From Sporisorium sorghi (taxonomy: Eukaryota > Basidiomycota > Ustilaginomycetes > Ustilaginales > Ustilaginaceae), in NCBI GenBank assembly GCA_023212695.1, contig JALCCG010000009.1:62001-126000 (forward strand): a stretch of DNA of 64,000 bases, read 5' to 3'. This document shows, one piece after another, positions 11,201 through 19,921 of this stretch. The notes under the pieces are model-generated. The model searched no databases, was not told the DNA's origin, and was given only the letters and a program-made list of their open reading frames with translations. Positions within the stretch are counted from its first letter, which is position 1. Each line of letters opens with the position of its first letter. Made by a program: the position numbers and the translations under genes.

Positions 11201-11921
11201 ACGCGAGGCCGCAGTACAGGAGGCCATCGCTGCTGCGGTCTCTGCTCGCGAGGCTGAACTCAAAATGCAGTACGACGAGACGGCCAAAGCACGCTTCGAA
11301 GCGGGTAAGAACGAGGCCAACCTGCGAAACACGCTCATGATCAAGCAGAAGGACAACAAGATCGCCAAGCTCACGGCGGAGATCGCGGCTCTCAAGGGTG
11401 AAGAGGTGCCCGAGGCGGCTGGTGGTGCGGCTGCTGCAGGTAGCGCGCCAACGGGTCCTGCTGCTGCAGCCGGCGCTGGTGGGGCTGGTGCTGGAGGTGG
11501 AAGCGGTCTACCCACGCGACCGGGAGTGTTTGGTCGAGGAGGAGCACAGGCCGGACGAGCGACTGCACGACCGGTGATGGCGAGACCCATCCCGACGGGT
11601 CCAGCTAACGCCGCCGCTGCCGGTGGCGCCACTACCAACACCACACCGACGACGATCGCCTCGATCCGCGGTGCAGCAGCGGCGGGACGAGGCGGTCGTA
11701 TCGCCAACGCTGCCGCGCGCGGTGGTCGCGGCGGCGCTACCGCGGGGGCTAAACGCAAGCTCTCCGCTCAAGGTCTCGCCACGGCTGCTGGCAACGCCGG
11801 GAACGCTGGAGGTGGGGAAGGCGAACAAGGTGGAGCCAAGAAGCCTCGTGCAGCTGGGGCTCCGGTGGCGATCAGGAGGCCGGGTCAAGGTGGACAGGGT
11901 GGACAAGGACAGGGGTCGTAG
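5244..11921 (+). CDS. MLP1: Nuclear-pore basket protein, TPR/MLP1 family (2225 aa)
   Basis: A 6.7-kb single exon encodes an almost continuous coiled coil (residues ~100-1960) rich in Glu, Gln, Ala, Leu and Arg. It contains the family's conserved block NVLREDSKRWQSRAQSLL (~1610), typical of the TPR/MLP1/MLP2-like region, followed by a helix with LREQARTRITTER. An Ala/Ser/Pro-rich linker breaks the coil at ~1735-1790. The last ~190 residues are Gly/Ala/Arg-rich with a basic KRKL and KKPRA near the end, which could serve as nuclear localisation signals. TPR/MLP proteins form the nuclear basket and act in mRNA quality control, mRNA export and checkpoint-protein docking. The length fits the family (yeast Mlp1 ~1875, human TPR ~2360). 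The ATG at 5244 is the first in frame. Other giant coiled-coil proteins are less likely because of the RW-x-x-R block. Confidence 0.88.
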   Translation: MADDNPAPNAQDIQRLVLAAAEAADARSVELQQSAPPSADVTMQDSTATPAGDAAASQGVPTSTPLHVQLPPHISSDQLTLALTTLSDAEPRPLITAERLHAPDAELVLHLYDIALRSLGCKGQISTLQEAQQGAQAALLTAQDHSHQLEQEVEKERTAALEASRLKDSLQTEVINLQNQIGSLQTSLENEKREHEAAKQTSSQLAAELAASQAQTAALTADVEAERRAKELVQSEKDRLSAELVGVSAQLTTLKSSTENGVRQAAEVRGRLDQAEQEKRDILASLQREREESTRKAEEINTLLTRNRDARQEISRLATEVQESRSQENIAKFKVQGLEQEIQLTKKDAEWAHHQLLKLNESSATFRAAKRAELSRVQTDLDTARQEAAVARSKVESLQSAYNEASTRLSQTSDKLAELSGRLASQEDSFRSEVSGQSQLVKLLERRAEHASQRIAELEDQWEEVLEQCRQREQEAWAETEKEVKLREALEKENRELSEALDRLAEGVGIGQGQRENGDVFLDQSLDAASDAGVDFDIRSTASTPRRAGLMGTAASFNNSFGISPTAEIANRIRKSGKSFSQIYMELAKTQEELRRERLESNRLASVLAQVMDELQDRAPQLQAQREETERLAADLDEMVGQIATASQERDTAQAEAKRLQLDLERISRENGFMSQQLADFGRQVRELTKAVILRDDPDAAAARLEDDGSLLAELDAIAPLPETLPESDTQAVITNELVTFQSLTELCSQNARLLQVTRQLGAKMEEEERNYRARLAEDQDDAVNEARDLIVRLEDEVRQERYKVEEVSKERDLFRQLCATGGRSSDAKTGEEAPSGAAVAASSGLPLAEYEALRSRHERFKSETDAELSRYREEVRSLQMEISKTTVTSAREQALRQAAEDKYANLQRTFELTKADLDDLSKRAAQLQENLARRDVTVQMLEEQLIQSRSSLEQLRTQVSSLQAEKEIWKSAEAKLLEENRAMQVERNNLQELVRTTQAMQSELEHGGRDATLRLEQDVKRLDAINEDLRSRLAAEQDLYRQLSLRREIETKDLQSRIDLSSSELSSAREALAIARTSADHTQLRVEDLTRQLESTQEKLGIYERRDQLSRDPVAFRAQADIELSREEQLEIELADLKAGRAAAQLEVRKSKLEVEQAAAAVAEKDAALTALTQEHEQLKNSTASELASKAAEIDALQQQVASASSQLTAVQTELQELKQQLETERSAFQAEKKSLEDAITELGTVEERARAEQEDVKGEIRKHVQAAKAAQLKLDEVTKQVETLSADLAEAREQLKKVRQDAGALRSSKDLAEAEWGREKASWDAVRQGLEREKSDLQRRIDDLTTQNQILHTHLEAINAQAEQMRQAAAAPLPSVDVDMELDQASSAVAASSETIPATGAEAANSTVEAAAPAVAESSEAAGEPVTSEVPATEASDAVQVKKEEVSTSGTELAHSLMKRRVDELHEVVKSLRREKDVVDLQLEMKKQETSRLQQTVDHINKTLAETRSELDTERTKNASSASSVTQHSELLEKINQLNELRENYNTLQESASRADARIVQLEAELKTANTELEPVREQLRNAQIELEASQAEVNVLREDSKRWQSRAQSLLQAHGINEELQKVEQQRAEAQKKVEEMEASLKEKEAATEAIQTELEAKKSQFEKLREQARTRITTERKAVAEVQEKLVALQKEKDEDAAKYEEAIATHGSNLAQLVIERDALKEQLEKAQAAASASAAAAPPSASASAAVESDGAAAPAASAEATGADDVAAPVADSDAAAPTASADQQAAIKAAVAEAQKQFDEVKAKLEAEKAEIEVMRDKHLQKGRDFLKERRAAEALVKARDETIAQLKQEFAENNAEAIEKAVQERLAAGNGAASGTDAAGTDSEVATLRARVAELEGKLEAAETRIRELEAQLASTSSGEPIPADVAQLKAAHAEELQQLQASLEAKYAQAPPTSAAAEESDIESQVQLRLKALEDEREAAVQEAIAAAVSAREAELKMQYDETAKARFEAGKNEANLRNTLMIKQKDNKIAKLTAEIAALKGEEVPEAAGGAAAAGSAPTGPAAAAGAGGAGAGGGSGLPTRPGVFGRGGAQAGRATARPVMARPIPTGPANAAAAGGATTNTTPTTIASIRGAAAAGRGGRIANAAARGGRGGATAGAKRKLSAQGLATAAGNAGNAGGGEGEQGGAKKPRAAGAPVAIRRPGQGGQGGQGQGS

Positions 11922-12001
11922 CAGTTGATGTACGCTCTCAAAACTTTCGGACAGATTTCACATGTCGTTTTTCCTTGTAGGACCAACGGAACGCTGCGCA
12001 T

Positions 12002-13936
12002 TCATGACTTTTTCTGAGGCGAAAAGAAGGACCTGATGTCACTGCCTGGAGCTTTCTTGCCATCCTTTTCACTCTTGCCGCTCGTTCTTGCCGCTCCTAC
12101 ATTCCTCGCCCCCTCCGCCGCTTCACCTCCTCCTCTTGCTGGGGACAGCTCCCTCCACGCCCTGCCCTCGTCCTCCCTAGCTCTCTCCGCCGCCCGTCGT
12201 TGCTTCTCGAGCATGTCGTCCATCGGCCCGCGCTCCGTCTTTTTGGGTGGACTCTTCCACGTGTGCGGTTGAGCCTGTGGGAACGGCTCGTGCGGTTTGC
12301 CGCGGCTCCTGCCGCGAGGCGGATTGACGTGGATGCCGCCGCCGGACGCAGGGGAGAGGTTGCGGCTGTAGCCCCCGCGTGGGCGCGGTGGGGAGACGGG
12401 TGGGTTGTATGGGTCCGGCGAGAAGCGGCTGGATGGCTGGACTGAAGAGTTAGCCGAGGTGTCTTGCTCCATTTCGAATGAAGGCGAGTAGGATTCGATT
12501 CGGGCACGTTTGGAAGCTGGGTCGCCATGGTTTGAGGAATTGCGCTTCCTCGTCCGGCTCGAAACAGCATCAGACGGCACCTCCTCGCCTTCAGGCACAG
12601 TAAACCCATCTCCGACTTCTTCGCCCTGGATCGAATCGTCGTCCCGGGCATCGCCTCCGCCGTTCGGAGGTGACTCCGAGCCAGACGATTCTCCAACGAC
12701 AACGATCGACTCGCTGCGACTCATGTCCGCTGCGCCCGGCTGGTCGCCTTCCGACTGTTCGAACTCTCGCTGGATCTGCTCTGCCAGCTTTCTGTCCTGC
12801 TCTTCCTGTTCAGCGCGCGCTGTGACTTCTGCCAGAGCGACCTCCTCTTCGACTTTCTGCGCGGCCAAAAGATCCTGTGCATCGGCAGATGAGCTTGGCA
12901 TCAGAGACTCGCTGTCCTGCGATGGCTTTTCCTTATCGTTTTGTGCGGCGCTCGAGCCTTCGTGTTTGGAATCGTCACCAACGCCTGCACTTTTGTCCGC
13001 TGGTTGCTTTGACTGCTTCTGCTTGGCAAAGAACGCCTTGAGGCCATCCTTGCGTTCCTCAATCGGTAGTATAAAGCTCGGATCGCTGTTTCCCACCTTC
13101 CCGACTTCTGTGGGCACCTTGTAGCACTCGAGCTCGCTCTGCAGCGGGCGGAGCAGCTTGGCGACTTCGAAGCTCCAGGTATCGTCGACCTCGACACCTT
13201 TTTTGAGCTCGCCGTCCGTTTTGGGCTTGGCATCCATCCCGAGCCAGGTTGAGATGGCTTCTGTGTTGGGGAGGATGACGGGCATGCGGTCGTGGAGGAA
13301 GCCGAGCTGCGAGTTGCTGGCGGTAGTGACGATGGTGAATGTGTAGAGCGGCTTGTCTTGGCCCTCGAAGCGGACGCGCTCCCAAAGACCAGCAAGCGGC
13401 ATGAGGCGTTTCCCCTGCCCTGCTTTATCGTTTCGACCCTGACCGGGCTCTGTCATGCCTACAAAATGCGGGATGCGCTCGACCTTGTCGCCATCGCCCG
13501 GCGCCCGGCGCTTCTGCCACTCGTAGAAGCCCTGCACGAATACGACACACCGCTGGCTCGGCAGTAGCGAGTGCCACATGGAGCGCTGCGGCGAGAGCAG
13601 CGTATCGTCGCGCGCATTAATGGTCTTGTATGCCTCACCGTAGCTGGGCGGTTTCTTGTGAAAGCGTGGGACGAGCCCCCACTTCATGGTCTGGATGATG
13701 AGCTGATACTTGCGGTCCTCGTCGGTGGGGTTCTTGAGGGACTTGAGCCTGCGTTCGCGCTCCCAGGAGAGTTCGCGGCGGACGACGGGCGATCGCGTCT
13801 GTGGCGCGACATTGTGCGAAGGGGTATAGTCGTCTGCGTCTGGAGCTGGGGTCGGTGGTCGACGATCGGGAAGCTCGTCACGCACTGCTGCGCGATATTG
13901 CGGGATGGATTGGGCGTTGGCGAAGCGGCCACACAT
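12002..13936 (-). CDS. HMCES: HMCES/YedK-type SRAP protein, abasic-site crosslinker with long tail (644 aa)
   Basis: The protein begins MCGRF, so Cys2 becomes the N-terminal catalytic residue after Met removal. Other SRAP active-site positions are visible: Asn107 in INARDDT, Glu139 in GFYEW and His215 in LHDRMPVIL. The conserved HNVAPQ (~41-46) and MKWGLVP (~84-90) are also present. SRAP proteins form a covalent thiazolidine bond with abasic sites in single-stranded DNA and so shield them at replication forks. The catalytic domain ends near residue 300. A ~340-residue disordered tail rich in Ser, Glu, Pro and Lys follows and ends GSDIRSFFSPQKKS, where IRSFF resembles a degenerate PCNA-interacting motif. 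The gene is single-exon and converges on the TPR/MLP gene with only 80 bases between stops. Confidence 0.93.
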   Translation of the reverse strand: MCGRFANAQSIPQYRAAVRDELPDRRPPTPAPDADDYTPSHNVAPQTRSPVVRRELSWERERRLKSLKNPTDEDRKYQLIIQTMKWGLVPRFHKKPPSYGEAYKTINARDDTLLSPQRSMWHSLLPSQRCVVFVQGFYEWQKRRAPGDGDKVERIPHFVGMTEPGQGRNDKAGQGKRLMPLAGLWERVRFEGQDKPLYTFTIVTTASNSQLGFLHDRMPVILPNTEAISTWLGMDAKPKTDGELKKGVEVDDTWSFEVAKLLRPLQSELECYKVPTEVGKVGNSDPSFILPIEERKDGLKAFFAKQKQSKQPADKSAGVGDDSKHEGSSAAQNDKEKPSQDSESLMPSSSADAQDLLAAQKVEEEVALAEVTARAEQEEQDRKLAEQIQREFEQSEGDQPGAADMSRSESIVVVGESSGSESPPNGGGDARDDDSIQGEEVGDGFTVPEGEEVPSDAVSSRTRKRNSSNHGDPASKRARIESYSPSFEMEQDTSANSSVQPSSRFSPDPYNPPVSPPRPRGGYSRNLSPASGGGIHVNPPRGRSRGKPHEPFPQAQPHTWKSPPKKTERGPMDDMLEKQRRAAERAREDEGRAWRELSPARGGGEAAEGARNVGAARTSGKSEKDGKKAPGSDIRSFFSPQKKS

Positions 13937-14345
13937 GCTGGATGGCTATGTGAGCAATCGCATAGTGGGATGTCTTTTGGGGGAAGATGATGGTGCTGAG
14001 GCGAGTCGTTGGGGCTCAGCTCAGCCTGGAAAGGAAGGGTCCACGCCGCTTGGCTGCTGCGCATGCATTCGGCACTTGTTCCTCCACATCTTGGCCTCGG
14101 CTTTGCCGAAGATTGAAATCGGGATGCTGGATCGGGTCTTGTTGAAAAAGGCTGAGAATCACGTGTGACAGCTCGCGGAGGACTCGAATCGCGAAGTGTT
14201 GGACTTTTGGTCGGGTGTTTTTCTACTCACTGCAGTTCATTTGCATGGTTTGCTGCTTCTGGCGCCAGTCTCAACCAACATCGTCCACCCCATCACTCAA
14301 AGACAATCAACAACTTCTTCTCGGACAGCTATCGACGAGCCGAAC
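13937..14345. promoter_or_regulatory. Divergent promoter between HMCES-like gene and 14346 gene
   Basis: 409 bases separate the two divergent start codons. The plus-strand reading frame stays open upstream of 14346 but gives a hydrophobic, Leu/His-rich, non-conserved sequence, so I treat it as 5' leader. No specific factor site is recognised. Confidence 0.5.
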
Positions 14346-16985
14346 ATGTCGTTGCTAGGCTTGCATGTTGACGCTGCATCGGTTCCATTGCCAGACAGCC
14401 CGGACGGGTCATTGGTGCAGGTGATGCCGACGGAAGCCAAAGTAGCGACAGCAATCGGCTCATCCGAGGCACCGGCACTTCCGAGCGGCTGTGCTGATAC
14501 GATCACAAGCGATAATCGGACAGACGATATCGCATCGACCATGACATTGGCGCTTCAATCCCGCGAACGAAAGCGATCAGTCAGCATCGAGACAAAGCCA
14601 ATGTCGCCAGAGAAAGCTGCGTTGGCAGCCATGTTCGACTCGATTAAAATGCCGCCTCCAACGTCGCCCTCGAAATCACCGCGCAAGGCTTCAGGTAGCA
14701 GCATCTTGTCATCGCCTTCGAAGCAGCTGGCTCGCGAAACAGCTCCGACGTTGTTCACTAAGACCACCTCGCCCAGCACATCGCCTTCCAAAGTCGGATC
14801 CACCGATTCGGCTGCCTCTCGCCCTTACAGCCGTGACTCGCCATTGCGCCGACCCGTCATCATCAGCTCCTCCTCTTCTCCGGGAAAAGGACTGCGAGCA
14901 GCTGAGACCAGCACCAAAAATGCTTCCACCCCTCTTTCGCCGGCGCCTGCCTCGTCATCGGCAGGAAGCAGACCTCCACGAATGCGACCTTCAATGCTCG
15001 CTTCCTCGAGCAGCCCGAGCGCAAAGCTCTCCGATCTCAGCCTGAATTTGGATACAACAGGAACGCAAGAACTGCTCTTCAACCAGGACGCGAGCTTCCT
15101 CGCTGCTGCTGCTAACACGGCTGCCGATGTCACTATCGATGACAGTTTCGACGTTTCCCGCGCCAAGGCCCGGATCAAGTCCTCGCCTGCATCGTCTTCC
15201 AACGCTGGCACGACAAGGAGAAGCTCACCGGCCAAATTTGGCGGATACAAAGCCAAGCCCAGATGCAGCATGGTGCCGGAGGACGCTGTGGCTGAGATCA
15301 AGCCTAGCACGCCAGGCAGGAGGAGCAACGCCTTGGGTCTGAGGGGGCTGGGCATTGGCAAAGTCATCAAGAATGCGGCTGGCGATGACACGATCGAGCT
15401 CAACCTTACTGGCAGCTTTATCGGCAACTCGAGCATCATTGGCAGCAACCTCATGGACGAAAGCGCTGAGGCCTCTCTGCTGTTTGGCAACAATTCTTTC
15501 TCGATCTCGCAAACGAAATCTCCGAAGAAGGGCGCCGAGAACGAAGCCATGCAGCCAAAGAACCAGCAAGCTAGAAGGGGAAGCAGCGATGACGATGATG
15601 ACGATGACGATGACGAAGAGGAGGAGGACTTTGAGAGGGACGCCAAGAACTTGCAAAAGTGGGCCACCGAGACTGCAAGGAAGGCGCAGCTCGGTAGACA
15701 GGTCGTCGATAAGACACCCATGAGAGGCATCTCCTCGGCCAGGACTGGCATGTCGACTGTCACTCGCACCTCTGCAGTTCCATCGACCGTCACGAAGCCG
15801 ATCTCGCGGATCGCCCCACGCACCTTCCTCGTGACACCCACAGCCGGGTCGAGGTTGCTCCAGCCTCGAGCACCGGGTGTGGCGACGACCGTCAAGCCAG
15901 AGCCTGCGCTATCACGATCGGGCAGTGCCTCAAGCGGTTTGGCATCGAGTCAAGCCCCAGCTGCACACGCTTCCTCGACACAGCTTAGCTGCAGTGTCGA
16001 GCCAGGCAGCGAAGCCAGGACTCCAATGCGAAGCAGACGCAAGAGCACCTTCACCAGCACACGCCCGCCCGTTTCTGGTCCTGCCCGCCGGCGAGAGTCG
16101 CTCGCCGCGGCTGCGGTCGTGCAAGCACACCCGATCCCGCCTCTACCCTCCCTCGGACCTGCCACGCCGGGACGCACTCGCACTGCATCTACACCGAGCA
16201 CAACAGCAAGCAGCTCGCCCGGCATGAAGACGCCCACTGCCGCTTCAAGGACCATCCCGAAACCACGCGCCTCGTTGACCGGCCGAACTAGCGGTGTGCT
16301 CCCTACACCGCGTGCCTCCGCTCCCGCCACTGCAGGCTCCGCTGCTGGAGCAGGCGTGATCCCACGCCCACGTGCCTCTCTCACCTCATCGACCGCCCGT
16401 CCATCCGTCGGCTTGACGCGCACACCCAGCGCACGCACAGCTACAGCGCGCTCCGCGTCGCTCGCCACCCCCACCGCGCGTCCCGCCACCTCGCGCGCCT
16501 CTGCTATCGCCGTCGACGCCACTCCTGTCGCCGCAAGTGGGATGCGTAAAAGCGCCTCTCAGCCGCACGCGCTCGACGCTGCCGGCGGCGTCGATATGGT
16601 GGGCGAGACGCCGACCACGGCGGTTGCCCGCCCGAGGACGCTGGTGCCGCGTGCGAGCATGAGCCGGATCGGCGGTATCGCAGGCAGCAGTCGAGCGTCG
16701 GCGCTTGGGTTGCCGAGGACGACCGGAGCGACTGCCGCCGTTGGTGGGGGCGCACGCGCCCCACCGGAGGCGTTTGCGGAGGCTGTTATCGCAAACAACG
16801 CGTTGGTCACGCCTGTGGGTGGCACGGCGTCTAAGATTGGTGTACCGGCTACTCGTCGGCCGTCTGTCACTGCGTCTGCAAGAGCCAGCGGTGGGTTCGG
16901 CTTTAAGCCGCGCACTTCGGCGGTCTATGTTGGTGCAACTCGAGCGCCGGCTTTGCTGCTGGATGGCGAAGATAAGGAGAATTAG
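14346..16985 (+). CDS. Unknown Ser/Thr/Pro-rich protein, probably disordered, C-terminal KEN (879 aa)
   Basis: I chose the ATG at 14346 (MSLLGLHVDAASV); an earlier non-ATG start at 14196 would add 50 unlikely residues. The 879-residue product has no recognised domain. It contains many SP/TP sites (SPSKSPRKAS, KTPMRG, VLPTPRAS), which are potential CDK or MAPK sites. An Asp/Glu run lies at ~418-430 and precedes a short helix DFERDAKNLQKWATETARKA. The C-terminal third repeats a PRASL/PRAS motif several times, including GVLPTPRAS, VIPRPRASL and LVPRASMSRI. The protein ends GEDKEN, a possible APC/C KEN degron. Composition and phospho-sites fit a microtubule- or cell-cycle-linked protein, but this is inference. 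It converges with the dehydrogenase gene. Confidence 0.8.
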   Translation: MSLLGLHVDAASVPLPDSPDGSLVQVMPTEAKVATAIGSSEAPALPSGCADTITSDNRTDDIASTMTLALQSRERKRSVSIETKPMSPEKAALAAMFDSIKMPPPTSPSKSPRKASGSSILSSPSKQLARETAPTLFTKTTSPSTSPSKVGSTDSAASRPYSRDSPLRRPVIISSSSSPGKGLRAAETSTKNASTPLSPAPASSSAGSRPPRMRPSMLASSSSPSAKLSDLSLNLDTTGTQELLFNQDASFLAAAANTAADVTIDDSFDVSRAKARIKSSPASSSNAGTTRRSSPAKFGGYKAKPRCSMVPEDAVAEIKPSTPGRRSNALGLRGLGIGKVIKNAAGDDTIELNLTGSFIGNSSIIGSNLMDESAEASLLFGNNSFSISQTKSPKKGAENEAMQPKNQQARRGSSDDDDDDDDDEEEEDFERDAKNLQKWATETARKAQLGRQVVDKTPMRGISSARTGMSTVTRTSAVPSTVTKPISRIAPRTFLVTPTAGSRLLQPRAPGVATTVKPEPALSRSGSASSGLASSQAPAAHASSTQLSCSVEPGSEARTPMRSRRKSTFTSTRPPVSGPARRRESLAAAAVVQAHPIPPLPSLGPATPGRTRTASTPSTTASSSPGMKTPTAASRTIPKPRASLTGRTSGVLPTPRASAPATAGSAAGAGVIPRPRASLTSSTARPSVGLTRTPSARTATARSASLATPTARPATSRASAIAVDATPVAASGMRKSASQPHALDAAGGVDMVGETPTTAVARPRTLVPRASMSRIGGIAGSSRASALGLPRTTGATAAVGGGARAPPEAFAEAVIANNALVTPVGGTASKIGVPATRRPSVTASARASGGFGFKPRTSAVYVGATRAPALLLDGEDKEN

Positions 16986-17145
16986 CTATTCACGAATGCA
17001 ATTTGATCTCTTCCACACGCTGTGCACTAATCTCCTCACACTCGCTGTGTCTGTGTCATGGTTGAATGAACTCGAAGTGTATGTATTGAAAGCCAAACCA
17101 TTAGAAGCGAGCACGATACAGAGGCTGTGAATGCGCGTCAGAAAG

Positions 17146-18214
17146 TCACTTGTGCTCCTTGACGATGAACGACGGCTTGCCCGTCTCAAGTGCGGTCTTG
17201 ATGGAACCAAACACCTGCACCTCCATCTTCTTCTGCGTCTCCACCGTCTCGGTTCCCATGTGCGGCAAAAGGATGCAGTTGTCCATCTTGACGAGGCGCT
17301 CGTCGATCTTGGGTTCGGCGGGGTAGACATCCAACCCAGCACTCGAGAGTTTTCCGGAGGTGAGTGCGGCGATGAGGGCCTCTTCATCCACGACGCCGCC
17401 ACGGGCGGTGTTGACCAGAATGGCGCCATCCTTCATCTGGTCGAACTGCTCTTTACCGAACGACTTTTCCGTCTGCTTGTTGAGTGGGAGGTTGAGCGAG
17501 ACCACATCCGCCTGCGCCAGCAGCTCCTGCTGAGACGCGACATACTTGTAGCTCGCATCAGCGTTCGGGTTCGGGTTGCGGTTGTAGTAGATGATCTTCA
17601 TATCAAACGCAGCCGCGCGCTTGGCGAGCGCCGAGCCGATACCGCCCATACCAATAATACCCAACGTCTTGCCCTCCGGGTCGTGTGCCGGCTTCAGGCC
17701 GGACTTCCACTTGCCACTGCGCGCGTTCAGCTCGGCACGGTAGTACTGGCGCAGACTCGAAAGCACGAGGAACATGGCCGTGTCCGCCGTCGCATCGTCC
17801 ACCGCAGCAGGCGTGTGCGACACCGTGATCCCGCGCGCCTTGGCCGCATGCACATCGATCTGATCGTACCCCGCTCCGTTGTGGCAGATCGACTTGAGCG
17901 AGGCGGGAAGCTGGTTAACCAGCTCAGCGTCAAACACGCCGATTTTGTCCGCAGAGTCGTTGTGACGGTAGATGGCCACGATGTTGGCGTACTTGCCGCC
18001 GGAAGAGCAGGCCCGGAAGAACTCGGCTCGCGAGGGCGTGTCTAGTTGCTATTGTGTCGGCAGTAGAAGAAGAGGTCAGCGAGATGATGCACGCGTGGTG
18101 CCTTGGCTAAAGGTCTCAACTTACGAGGATCTCTGCTACCGAGCCAAGATCGTTCTTGAGCTCGTCGTGAGCGTGCACGATGGTACCGCAAATGAGAACC
18201 TGGGGCTTGGACAT
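17146..18214 (-). CDS. GOR1: D-2-hydroxyacid dehydrogenase, glyoxylate/hydroxypyruvate reductase type (two exons, 330 aa)
   Basis: Exon 1 is 18214-18125 (30 codons, MSKPQVLICGTIVHAHDELK...EIL). The intron 18124-18049 is 76 nt with donor GTAAGT and acceptor TAG. Exon 2 is 18048-17146 and starts QLDTPSRAEFF. Splicing keeps the frame (phase 0). The NAD(P) fold shows G163-M-G-G-I-G168, and the catalytic triad typical of the family is present: Arg246 (NTARGG), Glu275 (DVYPAEP) and His293 (LLPHMGT). These enzymes reduce glyoxylate or hydroxypyruvate with NAD(P)H; yeast Gor1 is the nearest well-known relative. Formate or phosphoglycerate dehydrogenases share the fold, but the length and GYDQIDV/SHTPAAVDDATAD segments fit the GOR1/GRHPR group better. 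No organelle signal is seen. Confidence 0.92.
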
Positions 18215-18484
18215 GATTGCGATGTTACGAAGGTTGATTCCAGGAGGTTGATGGAGTGAGAAGGTGAAGCGGGAGGATGATGTTGAAGGAGGAGGATGGA
18301 AAAGATGAAGGATCTTCGAAGAAAAGTGGAGCGGTCTAATATACGCAGAGCGGACCGGTCTCAAGCGTCACCGAGGGGAGACAAATGGCCGGCAAGCGAG
18401 CGCGAGTGGCCTCAGCGGCGGCGGCGTCAAGTGGGGCAAATCTTCAGGGGACAGAGAGAGGCGTCGAGCAGCAGCGCGGGGAGC

Positions 18485-18515
<31 letters not shown>

Positions 18516-19921
18516 CAGATGAAGCTTGACCATGAATGAACGTGGGGGGGGGCGAGGCCACTCTGTGCATCCGACGGTAAGAAGAATCAACCGTTCTGTT
18601 CGCTGTGCGCCCCTCGCTGAGCTTGATACTCTGCCATAAGCATTCAATATCACCGAATAGAGTTTCAACAACCACACCTTGAACGCCAAGAGCCGCTTCT
18701 CACGGGGGGAAGCATCGCGGCCTTCGCTTTGTTTTCTTCGTTGTGAGCCTTACATGATAGGCACCCAAAACCACAGACTGTCGTCCCCACCACCAGTGGG
18801 CCAAAGTCAACCGCAGGGGCAGGCACACAATCCCACCGAGGCGGATCACCTCCTCTCCAAGGCCGTCAGTAACTAGTGTGTGACGAGCTGCGTTGCCTTC
18901 CGGACACCAAACATTCGAGTGCTGGATAGAGTTGAACCAAGCGGTCGGAGCGTCGCACAAAGGAAGAAGAGCTTGGCCCGCCCGCGGGGAAAGCAGCTCC
19001 GGTCCGCCCTTCCGCTCCTGAACGCAAGTCAGATCTGTATCGGAAAGAAAGGATCGGGATCCTATCGGCTGATTTGCTAATCAAACTCTAACATTATCGA
19101 GCTAAAACTCAGGATCGCTCTCGCCAACAAGCAAACGATTCGTGATTCGTGATTGGACCGTCGCCAGAAAGCATATGGATCCGACTTGCGGAGGTCCGGA
19201 ACCGCATCGACACGCTTCCGCGAGGTCAATGCATGACTGTTGCCCTCTTTAGGTTTGAGTAGCAAAGAGACTGTCTACTCTGGCGACTAGGGATCATGGA
19301 CGGTGTGTCCTTGAGAGACTGGCAGAGAGGGAGAAGAACGGATAAGCTTATCCACTCTCAGCCTTGATCGATTCTGCCGTCGTAGAGTTCGCGTCTCGCT
19401 GATCGCGCGCGCGTTTTCTCAGTCTCATGGCAAGCAAGCAAGCAAGCAGGAAAATGAAGCGAGAAGAAATTAACAGTTAGGCGGCGGTGTTGGACTTGAG
19501 CTGCACAGCTGCAGCAGAACGGGAGGAAGCTCGACAGTTGAGGATTTTCTTCATTCTCTTCGTTCCTGCCTTGCTTCGCTTGCCGATGTCCATTTGGCGT
19601 CTGCTGGCGCTGCCTCTTTCAGTCAGTCTTCTTATCCGAGCTCGTCTTCTGCTTGCTCGCAACTGGCTGGCTGGCGGGCTGGCCTGCAGCTCTCCCGTCT
19701 GTGTTGTGTGATCGCCGTCAAAGCCTGCACGCACCAACCAGCTTCTTCTTCTCTTCCTCGCTCGGTTCAGAATCAGCTTTGAGACGTATCGATGGCGTTC
19801 CCGTCTGTCAGTTTTGCTCCTTCCTCTCTCTCTTTCCTCCCCTCTCTTTCCTCCTTCCCTCCTTCTATCCTCCATTCTCTTCCTTCCTGCCATCGCTGCG
19901 ATCGTAGGGTCTTCTCCCAAA
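18215..19921. other. 1.7-kb intergenic region, poly(A) tract, no supported gene
   Basis: The region lies between the divergent start codons of the dehydrogenase and the sphingolipid methyltransferase, so it should hold both promoters. It contains the A25 tract (18491-18515), a run of G at ~18544-18551 and a long C/T-rich leader (~19800-19900) just before the methyltransferase start. Short open frames on both strands have no recognisable features. Confidence 0.55.
18491..18515. repeat. Poly(A) homopolymer, 25 nt
   Basis: Uninterrupted run of A in the intergenic region upstream of the dehydrogenase gene. Confidence 0.9.

Noticed and set aside
18700..18960. 86-codon minus-strand frame upstream of the methyltransferase gene
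   Set aside because: No ATG-context support, no motif and no neighbouring splice signals forming a longer product.
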